A stretch of DNA of 64,000 bases from Tardiphaga robiniae (GTDB lineage: Bacteria; Pseudomonadota; Alphaproteobacteria; Rhizobiales; Xanthobacteraceae): positions 248,001-312,000 of the forward strand of contig NZ_LVYV01000045.1 of the NCBI RefSeq assembly GCF_001618955.1. The letters run 5' to 3'. The position numbers and the translations under genes are program-made. The notes below the pieces were generated by a model that worked only from the letters and a program-made list of their open reading frames with translations, ran no database searches and had not been told where the DNA came from. Below, one piece after another: positions 29,203 to 38,075 of the stretch. How positions within the stretch are numbered: the stretch's first letter is position 1; each line of letters begins with the position of its first letter.

Positions 29203-29616
29203 TCAGGTCAGGAATTTGGGTGGGGGAGGATCGATTCCGCGCGGCAGGCTGCGACGTTCGACATCATGGAAAACCGCAGTCCGGGTCTCGATGGAGACAG
29301 GCACTGCCGTGAAGACAAGCGGCTGTGCTGTTACGGAGAAGCAGCCGTGGCAGTGATTGTCCGCGACGACTCCCTTGTCGGAATGGCCGATCGCCTTCTC
29401 CGCGAGCGAGACGATCGTCGCTCCGGACGGATTGGTCACATCGCACTCGCAGAGACCGTGCACGGCGCCGGCAAAGACGTACGTCGCCAGCACGACCATC
29501 ACCAACGCCCTGCGCGAGATGCGCAGCAGGCCATGGCGAAGAATGCGGGCGAAATTCGTCACTTTGAGCGTCTCTTTCAAACTCTGCGAGCGAGGTAGCA
29601 CGGATCGGCGATTCAT
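29203..29616 (-). CDS. Cys/His-rich secreted or membrane protein at the head of the czc operon
   Basis: This ~137-aa protein has a basic N-terminus, a hydrophobic segment (ALVMVVLATYVFAGAVHG) and a periplasmic part with clustered metal-ligand residues: LCECD and DNHCHGCFSV. A Pro-rich end follows (DPPPPKFLT). ATG 29616 is used; GTG at the codon for V in KVTNFARIL is an alternative that would give a shorter N-terminus. Position just before czcC suggests a metal-sensing or metal-buffering accessory similar in role to CzcI, but I do not see clear CzcI homology. AT-rich DNA upstream (29620-29645) may hold the operon promoter. Confidence 0.6.
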   Translation of the reverse strand: MNRRSVLPRSQSLKETLKVTNFARILRHGLLRISRRALVMVVLATYVFAGAVHGLCECDVTNPSGATIVSLAEKAIGHSDKGVVADNHCHGCFSVTAQPLVFTAVPVSIETRTAVFHDVERRSLPRGIDPPPPKFLT

Positions 29617-29856
29617 GTCGATCCACAATAATATAACAACGTTGCAGTTCGCTGGTCGATTTGGGCTTCTTTGCGGCCTTTCCCCGGCCGGTCGTTCAAC
29701 GCAGGCCGTTCTATGACCATCCACGAAAGAAATGCGAGTGATGACACACCGACGAGCAACCAGATCGCAAATGTGGCAAGCGCGACGTCTGGCCACAGAC
29801 GTCATGATCGCTTGCTGCACTTGCAAGGTCCCGAAATAGTGACTGCCTGCGACGAT

Positions 29857-30879
29857 CTACGACCGGTCCCTGAATCGGTTCGACACCACTTGCGCGATGG
29901 CCGCCGGCGCGTCATCCGGAATCGCGAAAACCGAGCTCACATTAATCTCGCACAGGACGAAGGTGTCCGCGCCCGCCCCTGTCCTCGGACCATAGAGGAA
30001 ATCGGCATCCCAGATCACGGGAAGTATACGGCGGTCCAATTCTAACGCGGCAATCATTTGCGGTACCCATAGGTCTTCGACTTCCCGGCGCAGCAACGCG
30101 AACGCCTGCTCATCGGGAGCCAACATACGCTTCTCAGCGTGAGGCCGGACGTGGCCCGGCGGCAGTAAACCTTTCGGATATTGGTGTGCGAACCCGGCGA
30201 CCTTTTCGGCGGCCATGTAACACCTGACCATTCCCTCACCGAGCCGCTCCTGGAACGGCTGATCGACGATGAACCCGTCGCCCACCATGTACCCTTCACA
30301 GCGCGTAAGGAAATCGTCCAACGACATCTCTTCGACCACCCCCTCGACAGCCGCCTCCATTACACGAACGCGCTGCGCGCCTGATGAAACTGGTTCGACC
30401 TTCCATACGCCATGACCGTCGTTGCCACGCGCCTGCTTCAGAACGCGCGCGCCCCTAGCAGCGAGCACGCCCGGAAACTCGTCCCGCAATTGGGCACGCG
30501 ACCCATAGAGCTTTGTATCAGTCCCCCAACCAAGATGCTTCGTGCGGAATAGTATTTCCTTGGTGCCCATGGCTTGGATCGCGTCCGGGTGCGCGCTGAC
30601 CCACGGCCCAACAGCGGCGACGTCTGCAAGCAGGTTATTGAGAGAACGCCGAGATTTTCCATCCTGAAGCGGGTTTACCCACACCAGGACGCCATCCGTT
30701 CCCAGCAATTGGCTCCAGACATCGTCAGCGAAAGCTTCATCGTAGACCGCCGGAACCGCTTCGATACCTACCGCTTCGAGCTCTTCGAAGATGCGATGGA
30801 AGCGATTGTTCTGCGACGTCGCAGTCTGTCGCGTCTCCGCGTCTCCGCGCCACACAATTGCGACCTTGGGTGGATTCAT
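29857..30879 (-). CDS. Cj0069-family ATP-grasp-like protein
   Basis: This 340-aa cytoplasmic protein is of the family usually labelled Cj0069, after an uncharacterised Campylobacter protein. An ATP-grasp-like fold is suggested by a glycine-rich nucleotide loop (VLKQARGNDGHGVWKV), a mid-domain TRCEGYMVGDGFIVDQPF and a C-terminal ECINVS-like acidic/Asn motif (FVLCEINVSSVF) that could bind Mg-ATP. ATG 30879 follows GGAGACTGCG. It lies in the middle of the minus-strand metal-resistance block. Substrate and product are unknown; peptide or amine ligation would fit the fold. Confidence 0.7.
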   Translation of the reverse strand: MNPPKVAIVWRGDAETRQTATSQNNRFHRIFEELEAVGIEAVPAVYDEAFADDVWSQLLGTDGVLVWVNPLQDGKSRRSLNNLLADVAAVGPWVSAHPDAIQAMGTKEILFRTKHLGWGTDTKLYGSRAQLRDEFPGVLAARGARVLKQARGNDGHGVWKVEPVSSGAQRVRVMEAAVEGVVEEMSLDDFLTRCEGYMVGDGFIVDQPFQERLGEGMVRCYMAAEKVAGFAHQYPKGLLPPGHVRPHAEKRMLAPDEQAFALLRREVEDLWVPQMIAALELDRRILPVIWDADFLYGPRTGAGADTFVLCEINVSSVFAIPDDAPAAIAQVVSNRFRDRS

Positions 30880-30985
30880 CGCAGTCTCCGTGATCTGTAG
30901 CTGGCGCCGGCTCGGCTCCTCCCGGCGGCAATGAGGCATGGCCGCAACACGGCGTATGCCGCGCCGCAAGGCATATGACGGTTAT

Positions 30986-31945
30986 CTACATTTTGCCGCT
31001 AGCCGTCCTATCGAGAGCCGCCCGCAGACCTTTCGCCAGCGCGATCGTATCGGCGTTGGCCCAGAAGTGCATGAAGTACAAGCGCGGGTTCTCGTCCAGC
31101 ATGTGGCTGTGGAGTGCGGTGACGTCGATGCCGTGCGCCTTAAGCGCTCGGACGACCGGATTGACCTCCTCTCCCGTGAGGACGAAGTCACCGGTGATCG
31201 CCGCCTTCCCGCCGCCCGTTGGCTGAAAGTTGATACCGATGGCAACTCCCATGGGGCCCGGTGGGGTGAGCGCCACGCCCCCCTCATTGACGGGATCCTT
31301 GCGGGGAACGTTGAACTGGTAGACTCCTCCTGTCGATTGGCCCTTGGAGCCGATGATCTCATCGAGCTTGGCGGTGTCCAAATCGACTGCCGGTGCCGGC
31401 GACGTCTGAGCCGCAACAGTAAGCGGCGTTTTGCTTTCCGCGAGCGCGTCGCGGACTGCTGTGGCGAGCTTCATCGGATCGCCATGACCGGCGACATGCA
31501 TGTAGAACGTCGCCGGTGTGGCCCGGAGCAGATGATTATGGACCGCGGTTATGTCGATTCCGTTCGCGATCATCTTGGTCATGACCGGATTAATCTCGGA
31601 CTCGAGAAGAACCAGGTCGCCCATGATCATGGTGCTGCCGTGAGCTGGTTTGAAGGCCACCCAACCGCCAAGTGCCAAGGCAGACTTGATGGCTATTCCG
31701 TCAAGCGTCACCGAAAGGTCCGATCGCGGGAAACCGTAGCGTCGCACGTCGTCAGTGACCGTCGGCTTCCTGCCGAGGATTTCATCGACTTTCGTCCACT
31801 CGGTGTCCTTCATCTGACTGGTGTCCGCTGCCCGCGCCGAGCAGATGAAAGAGCTTGCCAGAGCCTCCCATTCGTCGATCGGCGCGTTGGTTCCGATCGT
31901 CAGCACGGATGTTGCGACGAGTGCTGTCCACAATGCCTTGCGCAT
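30986..31945 (-). CDS. DUF1259 (LppY/LpqO-like) secreted protein
   Basis: This 319-aa exported protein has a signal-peptide-like N-terminus and two tandem copies of the same domain. Copy 1 (about 45-170) contains INPVMTKMIANGIDITAVHNHLLRATPATFYMHVAGHGDP. Copy 2 (about 185-310) contains VNPVVRALKAHGIDVTALHSHMLDENPRLYFMHFWANAD. Each has the H-x-H pair and a later His typical of DUF1259. ATG 31945 is preferred because GGGAGGAG sits seven bases upstream. Function is not established. DUF1259 genes often neighbour metal or oxidative-stress genes, which fits this block. Confidence 0.85.
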   Translation of the reverse strand: MRKALWTALVATSVLTIGTNAPIDEWEALASSFICSARAADTSQMKDTEWTKVDEILGRKPTVTDDVRRYGFPRSDLSVTLDGIAIKSALALGGWVAFKPAHGSTMIMGDLVLLESEINPVMTKMIANGIDITAVHNHLLRATPATFYMHVAGHGDPMKLATAVRDALAESKTPLTVAAQTSPAPAVDLDTAKLDEIIGSKGQSTGGVYQFNVPRKDPVNEGGVALTPPGPMGVAIGINFQPTGGGKAAITGDFVLTGEEVNPVVRALKAHGIDVTALHSHMLDENPRLYFMHFWANADTIALAKGLRAALDRTASGKM

Positions 31946-31989
31946 TCCCATCTCCTCCCTGATCATCTGCATTTCACGCCTCGCGGCGA

Positions 31990-32547
31990 TCATTCTCTGA
32001 TGAGGTCGACGATTTCCTTTGCACCACCGACGATTCTGACCGTCACGCGGACGGCATCACCGTAGCGCAGAGCATCGAACAGGAGGCCATCGACAACCTT
32101 CAGGTCGATCGTTTCGTCGGATGGCAAACGGACCGTCACCTTGTTGTTACGCTCGTCGACCAAGGCAACTATGCCGTATAGCGTTTCCTCGTTCGAGGAT
32201 GTTGCTGCGGCTGAAGAAGTCGTTGCCGAACGTAGATGAGCTTGAATATCGGCGTTGGCCGCGACCTTAGATGCTCCAGCAACAGAGAGCATGGTGACGA
32301 AGGCCAAGCATACGGCCATTCTTTCGCTTCGTGTTCCACCATGTCGGCGGATAATCACGACCGAACGTCCCGCGACTTCCGGCGCCCAATCGTTCACACC
32401 TGCGTGCGGCCGTCGTCGTGCCCCCGGAAGCAATGTTGGATCCGCATCGAAATCCTCGTCAGTCCGCACATCAACGAGCGTCAGCACGCTGGCAGTTCCA
32501 ACGAGACGAGACAGTTTATCGGGAGAAATTGAGGTGTAAGAAGACAT
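31990..32547 (-). CDS. Degenerate rhodanese domain fused to a small secreted domain
   Basis: This 185-aa frame is a composite. Residues 1-76 read like the N-terminal half of the rhodanese domain of chromate-resistance proteins (SISPDKLSRLVGTASVLTLVDVRTDEDFDAD, LLPGARRRPH, VNDWAPEVAGRSVVII). The position of the catalytic Cys is Arg67 (IIRRHGG), and the second half of the domain is missing. From Met77 the sequence is a signal-peptide-like segment (AFVTMLSVAGASKVAANA) and a small beta-domain (LYGIVALVDERNNKVTVRLPS to VGGAKEIVDLIRE). Translation could also start at 32319 to make only the secreted 109-aa part. Probably a recombination product; no sulfurtransferase activity is expected. Confidence 0.65.
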   Translation of the reverse strand: MSSYTSISPDKLSRLVGTASVLTLVDVRTDEDFDADPTLLPGARRRPHAGVNDWAPEVAGRSVVIIRRHGGTRSERMAVCLAFVTMLSVAGASKVAANADIQAHLRSATTSSAAATSSNEETLYGIVALVDERNNKVTVRLPSDETIDLKVVDGLLFDALRYGDAVRVTVRIVGGAKEIVDLIRE

Positions 32548-32733
32548 GCTGCGCCCTTGGTGAATTCAGGACGCGATACTTGGGCATGTCGCCTCGCGGG
32601 GGGATCGCCACCCCCGTGTTTCGGATTAAAGCACCATTGAACCGAGTGTCAACACGGCTTCCATCGCATTTACTTGAACTCAGCGCCGAGGACGGATTAG
32701 CGCATGATGGGTTGAGCGCGGTCCCGCCCAGTC

Positions 32734-33225
32734 TCACCGAGACGTGGAAAATTCGTTGCCCTGCATGCCGTCCGTCCTGATCTGTCCGAGCAGGCCGTAG
32801 ATGTCACCGAGTACCCAGAGGTCGCGCACCTTCGGCCCGTCGAACGAAAAGATCGGTGCTCCAAGCCAACCGACGAGCTTTCCTGTCGGCGGATTGCCGA
32901 ATATCGCTTCGCGTTGAACGCCATGGAAGTAGACCTTGCCGGCAACGCGATTACCCTCCTCGATCATCAGGAGAATGTCCGTCGTGTAATTCTGCAGCAC
33001 GCCGGTAACCCAGCGGACGTAGTCGGCGAACTGGCCATGTCCGACCAGCACCGGTCCGAGCGATCCCCTGAAGGTGAAATCCTCGTGGAAAATTTGCGGG
33101 ATCAAAGTCACATCCGCATGGTCCCACATGTCTTTGTAGAAGGCACGGACCACCTCCTTCTGCGGCGTGAGCATCACGCCATCGAACGTCATTGGCTTCT
33201 CAAGATGATCGCTGCGTGTGTTCAT
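32734..33225 (-). CDS. SnoaL-like / ester cyclase family protein
   Basis: This 163-aa protein has an alpha+beta barrel (NTF2-like) of the SnoaL polyketide-cyclase type. It has the N-terminal helix KEVVRAFYKDMWDHADVTLIPQIFHEDFTFRG, then GHGQFADYVRWVTGVLQNYTTDI and an insert around FGNPPTGKLVGWLGAPIFSFDG. ATG 33225 (MNTRSDHLEKPMTF) is chosen over 33324, which would run into repeat DNA. Bacterial members are mostly of unknown substrate. It stands between the chromate-type MFS gene and the rhodanese remnant. Confidence 0.78.
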   Translation of the reverse strand: MNTRSDHLEKPMTFDGVMLTPQKEVVRAFYKDMWDHADVTLIPQIFHEDFTFRGSLGPVLVGHGQFADYVRWVTGVLQNYTTDILLMIEEGNRVAGKVYFHGVQREAIFGNPPTGKLVGWLGAPIFSFDGPKVRDLWVLGDIYGLLGQIRTDGMQGNEFSTSR

Positions 33226-33274
33226 CGCCCTCGGTCCGGCATGATGGGATTGAAGAACGACACTAGCAATCACA

Positions 33275-33310
33275 GCGCGGATTAGCGAAGCGTAATCCGC
33301 CACCCTCGTA
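33275..33310. repeat. Intergenic palindromic repeat, copy 5
   Basis: The stretch gcgcggattagcgaagcgtaatccgccaccctcgtatgg contains ggatta ... taatcc as inverted arms and the 'gcgtaatccgcc' block shared with copy 2. Confidence 0.65.
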
Positions 33311-33414
33311 TGGGCGAAACACACCTCCCTGTAGCATGCTATTCATTAGTTCGCGGCGCTCAGCCCGTCCCGCAACCTGCATCGCGCACGAGCTGTAGAT
33401 AAAGCAAGAACGGA

Positions 33415-34683
33415 TCACGACATTGCTGATCGAACTGCACCGAAGTGTTTACGAACGGACACCAGCCCGATCAGCGTGAGAGCGGCGAACGCCGCGCCCG
33501 CGAGAAATGTGCCTTGCGGCCCGGTGATGTCCCACAACGCGCCCGCAACGACGCTGGCGATGAGCAGGGCGACACCAGTCACCAGGTTGAACATGCCGAA
33601 TGCGGTTCCGCGCAGTTCGGGCGGCGCGGTCTCCGCGATCAAGGTCGCCAGCAACCCTTGGGTGAAGCCCATATGCAGGCCCCAGAACATGACGCCTATC
33701 CCAAGCCCAACGATGCCTGTCGTGAAGGCGAGCACGATATCGGCCAGAAAAAGAAGCACGAGACCGACAGCCAGCAGGGTCAGGCGATTAACGCGATCGG
33801 ACAGCATGCCGACCGGATAGGCTGAGAGCGAATAGGCGAGGCTCATGATGACCAGGACCGTCGGGACCAGCACCAATGGCATACCGACCGACTGTGCACG
33901 CAGGATGAGGAAGGCTTCGCTGAAGCGGGCGAGCGTAAAGATTGCGGCGATCGCCACCACCCACCAGTAGGTCGTATCCAGGCGGCGCAGTTCGTCCCGG
34001 TGCAGCGGCATCCGAACCCTGCGCAGGTCCTTTGGCCGCTCCGGTTCTTTCACAGCGACGAGGATCAGGCCGACCGACAAGAATGCCGGAATCACGGCGA
34101 TCCAGAACACCGTCTGGAAATGATCCGCGGTGAGCCACATCAGTCCGATGGCGAGAAGCGGACCAAGGAACGCGCCGATCGTGTCGAGCGACTGACGCAA
34201 GCCGAAGCTTGCGCCGCGCAGATGCGGCGGAGCGATGTCGGCGACGAGGGCGTCGCGCGGCGCGCCGCGGATACCCTTGCCGACGCGGTCGATGAAGCGC
34301 GCCGCGACTAGCCAATCGATCGAGGACGCCAGCGGAAAGATCGGTTTGGTCAGGGCCGCCAGGCCATAGCCCAAGGCAGCGAGGAACTTGCGTTTGCCGA
34401 GCCAGTCGCTGAGCGCGCCGGAAAAGACCTTGGTGATCGAGGCTGTCGCTTCGGCGATGCCCTCAATGATGCCGACGGTCAGAGCCGAGGTTCCGAGCAC
34501 CGTGACCATGTAGAGGGGCAAAAGCGCATGGATCATCTCCGACGAGATGTCCATGAGCATCGAGACGAAGCCAAGGGCCCAAACGCCGGCTGGAATGCCT
34601 CGCCGGGTTGCGGGGCGATCGCTGATCCCGGTGGTCGTGCCTGATCCGTCCATCTTGCCGCCCATGTCACCGGTTCTCGTCAT
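33415..34683 (-). CDS. MFS transporter of a chromate-resistance-type locus
   Basis: This is a 12-helix major facilitator of about 422 aa. Family text includes GWALGF-like entry (GVWALGFVSMLMDISSEMIHALLPLYMV), the loop motif RVGKGIRGAPRDALVADIAPPHLRGASFGLRQSLD and the equivalent SDRVNRLTLL after TM8. This subfamily is often encoded next to ChrB-like proteins. Start is uncertain: ATG 34683 overlaps the ChrB-like gene by 17 bases, and ATG 34665 just clears it; 34752 is unlikely. It is probably an exporter, with substrate unknown; no chrA chromate pump is present in the window. Confidence 0.88.
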   Translation of the reverse strand: MTRTGDMGGKMDGSGTTTGISDRPATRRGIPAGVWALGFVSMLMDISSEMIHALLPLYMVTVLGTSALTVGIIEGIAEATASITKVFSGALSDWLGKRKFLAALGYGLAALTKPIFPLASSIDWLVAARFIDRVGKGIRGAPRDALVADIAPPHLRGASFGLRQSLDTIGAFLGPLLAIGLMWLTADHFQTVFWIAVIPAFLSVGLILVAVKEPERPKDLRRVRMPLHRDELRRLDTTYWWVVAIAAIFTLARFSEAFLILRAQSVGMPLVLVPTVLVIMSLAYSLSAYPVGMLSDRVNRLTLLAVGLVLLFLADIVLAFTTGIVGLGIGVMFWGLHMGFTQGLLATLIAETAPPELRGTAFGMFNLVTGVALLIASVVAGALWDITGPQGTFLAGAAFAALTLIGLVSVRKHFGAVRSAMS

Positions 34684-35209
34684 GGGCGTCGAAAACCCGT
34701 TGCGCGTAGCTGTCGAGCAGAGCCTCGCAGGCCCGTAGCCGCTCGGCGGCATCCTCGGCCAGCGCCGCGCCGTAGAAGTCGAGCTTCCTGATCTTGTCCA
34801 GCCAGCCCTGAAGCTTCTTCAGGTCGGTGTCTTCCTCTTCGAGCTCCGCATAGGTGAATTTGTTGATCGCGATCTCCTTGGCGATCTCGGCCTCGAAATC
34901 GGCGCAGCGACCAAGGAATTCGCGGTACTGCTCATCACGATCCGCCTTGAAGCGGGCGACCACCTTGTCCTCCTGCACCCGGTCGAGGGCGACGGTCTGC
35001 AGGATGACGGATTCGCCGCCCATCTCGAAAACATCGTTCTCCAGCATCTTCAGCCGGCGGACGTGGTCGTCCGTCTTCGGCAGCAGGCAGACGCCGTTCT
35101 GCAGGTAGATCGCGCCCATGCCCTTCAGCCGGCGCCACAAAGCGATGCGCTTGCCGGCCGGTTCAGGCGGCACTTTGTAAGTCAGGAGAAGCCAAGAAGG
35201 AGAAACCAT
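34667..35209 (-). CDS. ChrB N-terminal-domain protein (chromate resistance regulator-like)
   Basis: This ~180-aa protein matches the N-terminal winged-helix-like part of ChrB, with SPSWLLLTYKVPPEPAGKR, LWRRLKGMGAIYLQNGVCLLP, and a coiled C-terminal half (ADRDEQYREFLGRCADFEAEIAKE). Full-length ChrB also has a C-terminal domain that is missing here, but stand-alone N-terminal proteins occur. ATG 35209 (MVSPSW) fits homologues; ATG 35218 is possible. ChrB proteins sense chromate and control chrA. It overlaps and precedes the MFS gene, forming the head of the minus-strand resistance block. Confidence 0.85.
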   Translation of the reverse strand: MVSPSWLLLTYKVPPEPAGKRIALWRRLKGMGAIYLQNGVCLLPKTDDHVRRLKMLENDVFEMGGESVILQTVALDRVQEDKVVARFKADRDEQYREFLGRCADFEAEIAKEIAINKFTYAELEEEDTDLKKLQGWLDKIRKLDFYGAALAEDAAERLRACEALLDSYAQRVFDAHDENR

Positions 35210-35410
35210 GGCGCCCATGTATTGAAACGGCCGTAACAAATCAATCGCAATGATTGACGATTCTGGTTCGTGGGCGTGAGCACCTTGCCGGCGCCTAACA
35301 TCGGCCCATGCAAATCCGGCCATGCGCCGACATCGTCGAGATTGCACACCGGCCAGTAAACCTCGAATATCCCGCCCAATTCAGAAACGCCCCGGGGAGC
35401 TTCCAGGCCT

Positions 35411-36088
35411 ATGAAGTTCGATGACGTCATTCTCGGCCGCCGCAGCATCCGCGGCTACAAACCCGATCCGGTCCCCAAAAAGCTGATCGAGGAAATCATC
35501 AATCTGGCGATGCGCGCGCCGTCGTCGATGAACACCCAGCCGTGGAATTTCACTGTCGTGACCGGCGAGCCGCTCGATAAGATCCGCGCCGGCAATACCG
35601 AGCGGATGATCGCAGGCATCCCGCAATCGCGCGAATTTCGCACCGGTCAGGCTTTCGCAGGTCACCACCGCGACCGGCAGGTCGGCGTCGCCAAGCAGTT
35701 GTTCTCGGCCATGGGGATCGCGCGCGACGACAAGGAGATGCGGCAGGACTGGGTGCTGCGCGGCTTCCGTCAGTTCGACGCGCCGGTCTGCGTGATCGTG
35801 ACCTATGACCGCGTGCTGGACGGCAGCGACGATACACCGTTCGATTGCGGCGCCGTGGCGACCGCGCTGGTCAATGCCGCCTGGTCGCGCGGCCTCGGCG
35901 CCGTGATCAACAGCCAGGGCATCATGCAGTCGCCGGTGGTGCGCGAGCATGCCGGCATTGCCGACGATCAGGTCATCATGAAGAGCATTGCACTCGGATG
36001 GCCGGATGACAGCTTTCCTGCGAACGCGGTGGTATCCGAACGCAAGTCGGTCGAGGAAGCCACGGTGTTCGTCGGCTTCGACGGTTAG
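35411..36088 (+). CDS. Nitroreductase-family flavoprotein
   Basis: This is a 225-aa FMN-dependent oxidoreductase. The N-terminal FMN-binding arginine motif is RRSIRGYKPDPVP, followed by APSSMNTQPWNFTVV (substrate/FMN pocket). A C-terminal IALGWPDDSFPANAV segment is typical of NfsB/FRP-like enzymes. It reduces nitro compounds, quinones or flavins with NAD(P)H; the physiological substrate is unknown. It is divergent from the ChrB-like gene across about 200 bases, so it could be co-regulated with it, because nitroreductases can reduce chromate. That link is inference. Confidence 0.9.
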   Translation: MKFDDVILGRRSIRGYKPDPVPKKLIEEIINLAMRAPSSMNTQPWNFTVVTGEPLDKIRAGNTERMIAGIPQSREFRTGQAFAGHHRDRQVGVAKQLFSAMGIARDDKEMRQDWVLRGFRQFDAPVCVIVTYDRVLDGSDDTPFDCGAVATALVNAAWSRGLGAVINSQGIMQSPVVREHAGIADDQVIMKSIALGWPDDSFPANAVVSERKSVEEATVFVGFDG

Positions 36089-36197
36089 CAGGCGCAGGGA
36101 GGATCGACGTCGCGCACGCACCCCATGCGCGCGGCGCGGTTGACGTCCCTGCCTTTCCCGCGCATCCAGCCCCCAACGAGAAACTTGGGGGCGGAAC

Positions 36198-37661
36198 GTG
36201 CTTTACCTGATCTGGGCATTGCCCGCGCTGGCAGTGATCGGCGCTATCGCCAGCGGGCTCGCCAGCACGCTCCCCGCCTCGCTCATCGGCCTCGCCACGG
36301 CGCTTGCGGTCGCGCTGGCCACTGCGCCTGATCTGTTCGGGATCGCTGATGCCGGAACGGCGCTGCTGCGCGGCGCATGGATCGGCTGGATCGTCGTACC
36401 CTATATCCTCGGCGGATTGCTGTTCTGGCAGATGGCGATCCGCCCCGGCGACGCGGCGATGCCGGTCGAGACGTCGCTGCCAGATGCGCGAGCGCGGCGT
36501 CGTCTGCTGTTCACCGCCTGCTATCTGATCGGGCCGTTCGCGGAATCCGCCACCGGCTTCGGCATCGGCATCATGGGGACGATGGTGCTGATCCGTCGCC
36601 TCGGCCTGAAGCCGATCGAGCTCCTCGCCTTCTCGCTGATCAGCCAGACCATGATCGTGTGGGGTGCCATGGGCAGCGGCGCGGTGGTCGGCGCCGCCTT
36701 TGCGCGCACCGATCCCACGGCACTCGCGCTGCGCACCAGCCTCATCTATCTCGTGTTCAACATTCTGTGGCTGCCGATCTACTGGCGCATGGCGGAGCGC
36801 GCCGGCATCCATGCCGACTGGCGCGAGCGAGCCAGCGAAGCGCTCTGGCTGCTCGGCAGTCTCGGCCTCGCCATCGTTGCGACGGCGTTTCTCGGACCGG
36901 AGCCCGCGATGCTGGCGGCGTTCGGGCCGGCCATCGTGCTGCGTTATCTGATCGACGAAAAGCCGGACCGCGCGGCGATTGCCGCTGCGGCACGGCGCAT
37001 GCTGCCATTCACACTGCTGATCGGCTGGCTCGCGCTGACACGCCTCGTGCCGCCGCTCAACCAGGTTCTACAGACCGCATGGAGCATGCAACCCTTCGCC
37101 GGCGCGCCGGTCTGGGCGCCGTTGTTTCACGCCGGCACCTGGCTGGTCGCGGCGGCCGTGCTGACCGCCCTGCTGCACGGCCATCAGCGAGCCTTCCCTG
37201 CGGAGATCGCAGCCGCCTGGAAGACCGGACGGCTCGCCGTCCTCACGGTGGTCGTGTTCTCGATGATGGCCGAACTGCTGTCGCGCTCGGGCATCGCCGG
37301 CGGCCTCGCCCGCGGCATGTACGACACGTTCGGGGTCTGGTCGGTGACGGTGACGCCGATGATCTCGGCCGTGTTCGGCGCGCTGGCCAATAGCGGCAAT
37401 GCGGCCAACGGGTTGTTCATGCCGTCGCAGCTCAGCCTTGCGACCGAGGCCGGCCTCGACGTCGCCGCCGTCGTCGCGCTTCAGCATGCCGCCGCGCTGT
37501 CGCTCAACATGGTCTCGCCGGTGCGGATGTCGATCGTCTGCAATCTCGCCGGCACCCCCGGCCACGAGCGGGACGCCTATCGCGCGATGCTCCCCTTCGT
37601 CGTGGTCATCGTCGCGGTTCTGCTCGTGATCTCCGTCCTCATCGCCACCCGGCTCATCTGA
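36198..37661 (+). CDS. L-lactate permease family transporter
   Basis: This 487-aa inner-membrane protein has 12 or more helices. Family signatures are FAESATGFGIGIMGTMVLIRRLGL, SLISQTMIVWGAMGSGAVVGAAFA and LANSGNAANGLFMPSQLSLATEAGLD, which match LldP/LutP-type lactate permeases. Length is shorter than E. coli LldP (about 550 aa) but normal for alphaproteobacterial members. The start is GTG 36198 behind GGGGGCGG. It stands alone with no lactate dehydrogenase or LutABC genes nearby, so the true substrate may be another 2-hydroxy-acid. Confidence 0.85.
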   Translation: MLYLIWALPALAVIGAIASGLASTLPASLIGLATALAVALATAPDLFGIADAGTALLRGAWIGWIVVPYILGGLLFWQMAIRPGDAAMPVETSLPDARARRRLLFTACYLIGPFAESATGFGIGIMGTMVLIRRLGLKPIELLAFSLISQTMIVWGAMGSGAVVGAAFARTDPTALALRTSLIYLVFNILWLPIYWRMAERAGIHADWRERASEALWLLGSLGLAIVATAFLGPEPAMLAAFGPAIVLRYLIDEKPDRAAIAAAARRMLPFTLLIGWLALTRLVPPLNQVLQTAWSMQPFAGAPVWAPLFHAGTWLVAAAVLTALLHGHQRAFPAEIAAAWKTGRLAVLTVVVFSMMAELLSRSGIAGGLARGMYDTFGVWSVTVTPMISAVFGALANSGNAANGLFMPSQLSLATEAGLDVAAVVALQHAAALSLNMVSPVRMSIVCNLAGTPGHERDAYRAMLPFVVVIVAVLLVISVLIATRLI

Positions 37662-37736
37662 TCGTCCCGGATTTTTTTGGCGTGGCATGGAACGAACCGG
37701 CATCGGCGCGATTGAGTGCCGTCACAGGAGGCCCCC

Positions 37737-37964
37737 ATGCAGCGCCCCGACGCCTCGCCGGACCATTCCAGCGCCCTCGCCTTCATCGCCTTCGCCGCAG
37801 CTGCTGCGGTCTGGATTGGCGTCATGGCCGTTCAGCCGAAGCCCCATGGGATTTTCGACGGGAATCCCCAAAGCTTGCAGGCGTCCGTGATCGTCATGAC
37901 GAAGGACATCGCGCTGGCGCGGCCGCAGCCACACGTGACGGAACTGGCTGACCTGCAGCACTGA
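37737..37964 (+). CDS. Small single-pass membrane protein
   Basis: This 75-aa protein is supported by a near-perfect ribosome-binding site (AGGAGGCCCCC before ATG). One hydrophobic helix (ALAFIAFAAAAAVWIGVMAV) is followed by a polar tail with no recognised motif. It lies 75 bases after the permease on the same strand and could be its accessory subunit, though it may have its own promoter. No family is recognised. Confidence 0.65.
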   Translation: MQRPDASPDHSSALAFIAFAAAAAVWIGVMAVQPKPHGIFDGNPQSLQASVIVMTKDIALARPQPHVTELADLQH

Positions 37965-37965
37965 C

Positions 37966-38055
37966 GCAGCAAGCGCAACGCGGATCGGCGCAGCGTCCTC
38001 CACCGCCTTGCCAACTTGCGGCACAATACGCTTCGCACTTGCGCCCTACTCGCCG
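37966..38055. repeat. Intergenic palindromic repeat, copy 6
   Basis: The sequence cagcaagcgcaacgcggatcggcgcagcgtcctccaccgcc ... aatacgcttcgcacttgcgcccta shares the 'gcaagcg', 'ccaccgcc' and 'atacgcttcgc' words with copies 1, 2 and 7. It lies between the convergent 75-aa gene and the amidase. Confidence 0.65.
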
Positions 38056-38075
38056 TTGAAGATTTTCCGTGCCAC

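Noticed and set aside
34683-34752. Longer MFS start at 34752
   Set aside because: It would overlap the ChrB-like gene by 86 bases and add a Pro/Arg/Thr-rich leader unlike MFS N-termini.
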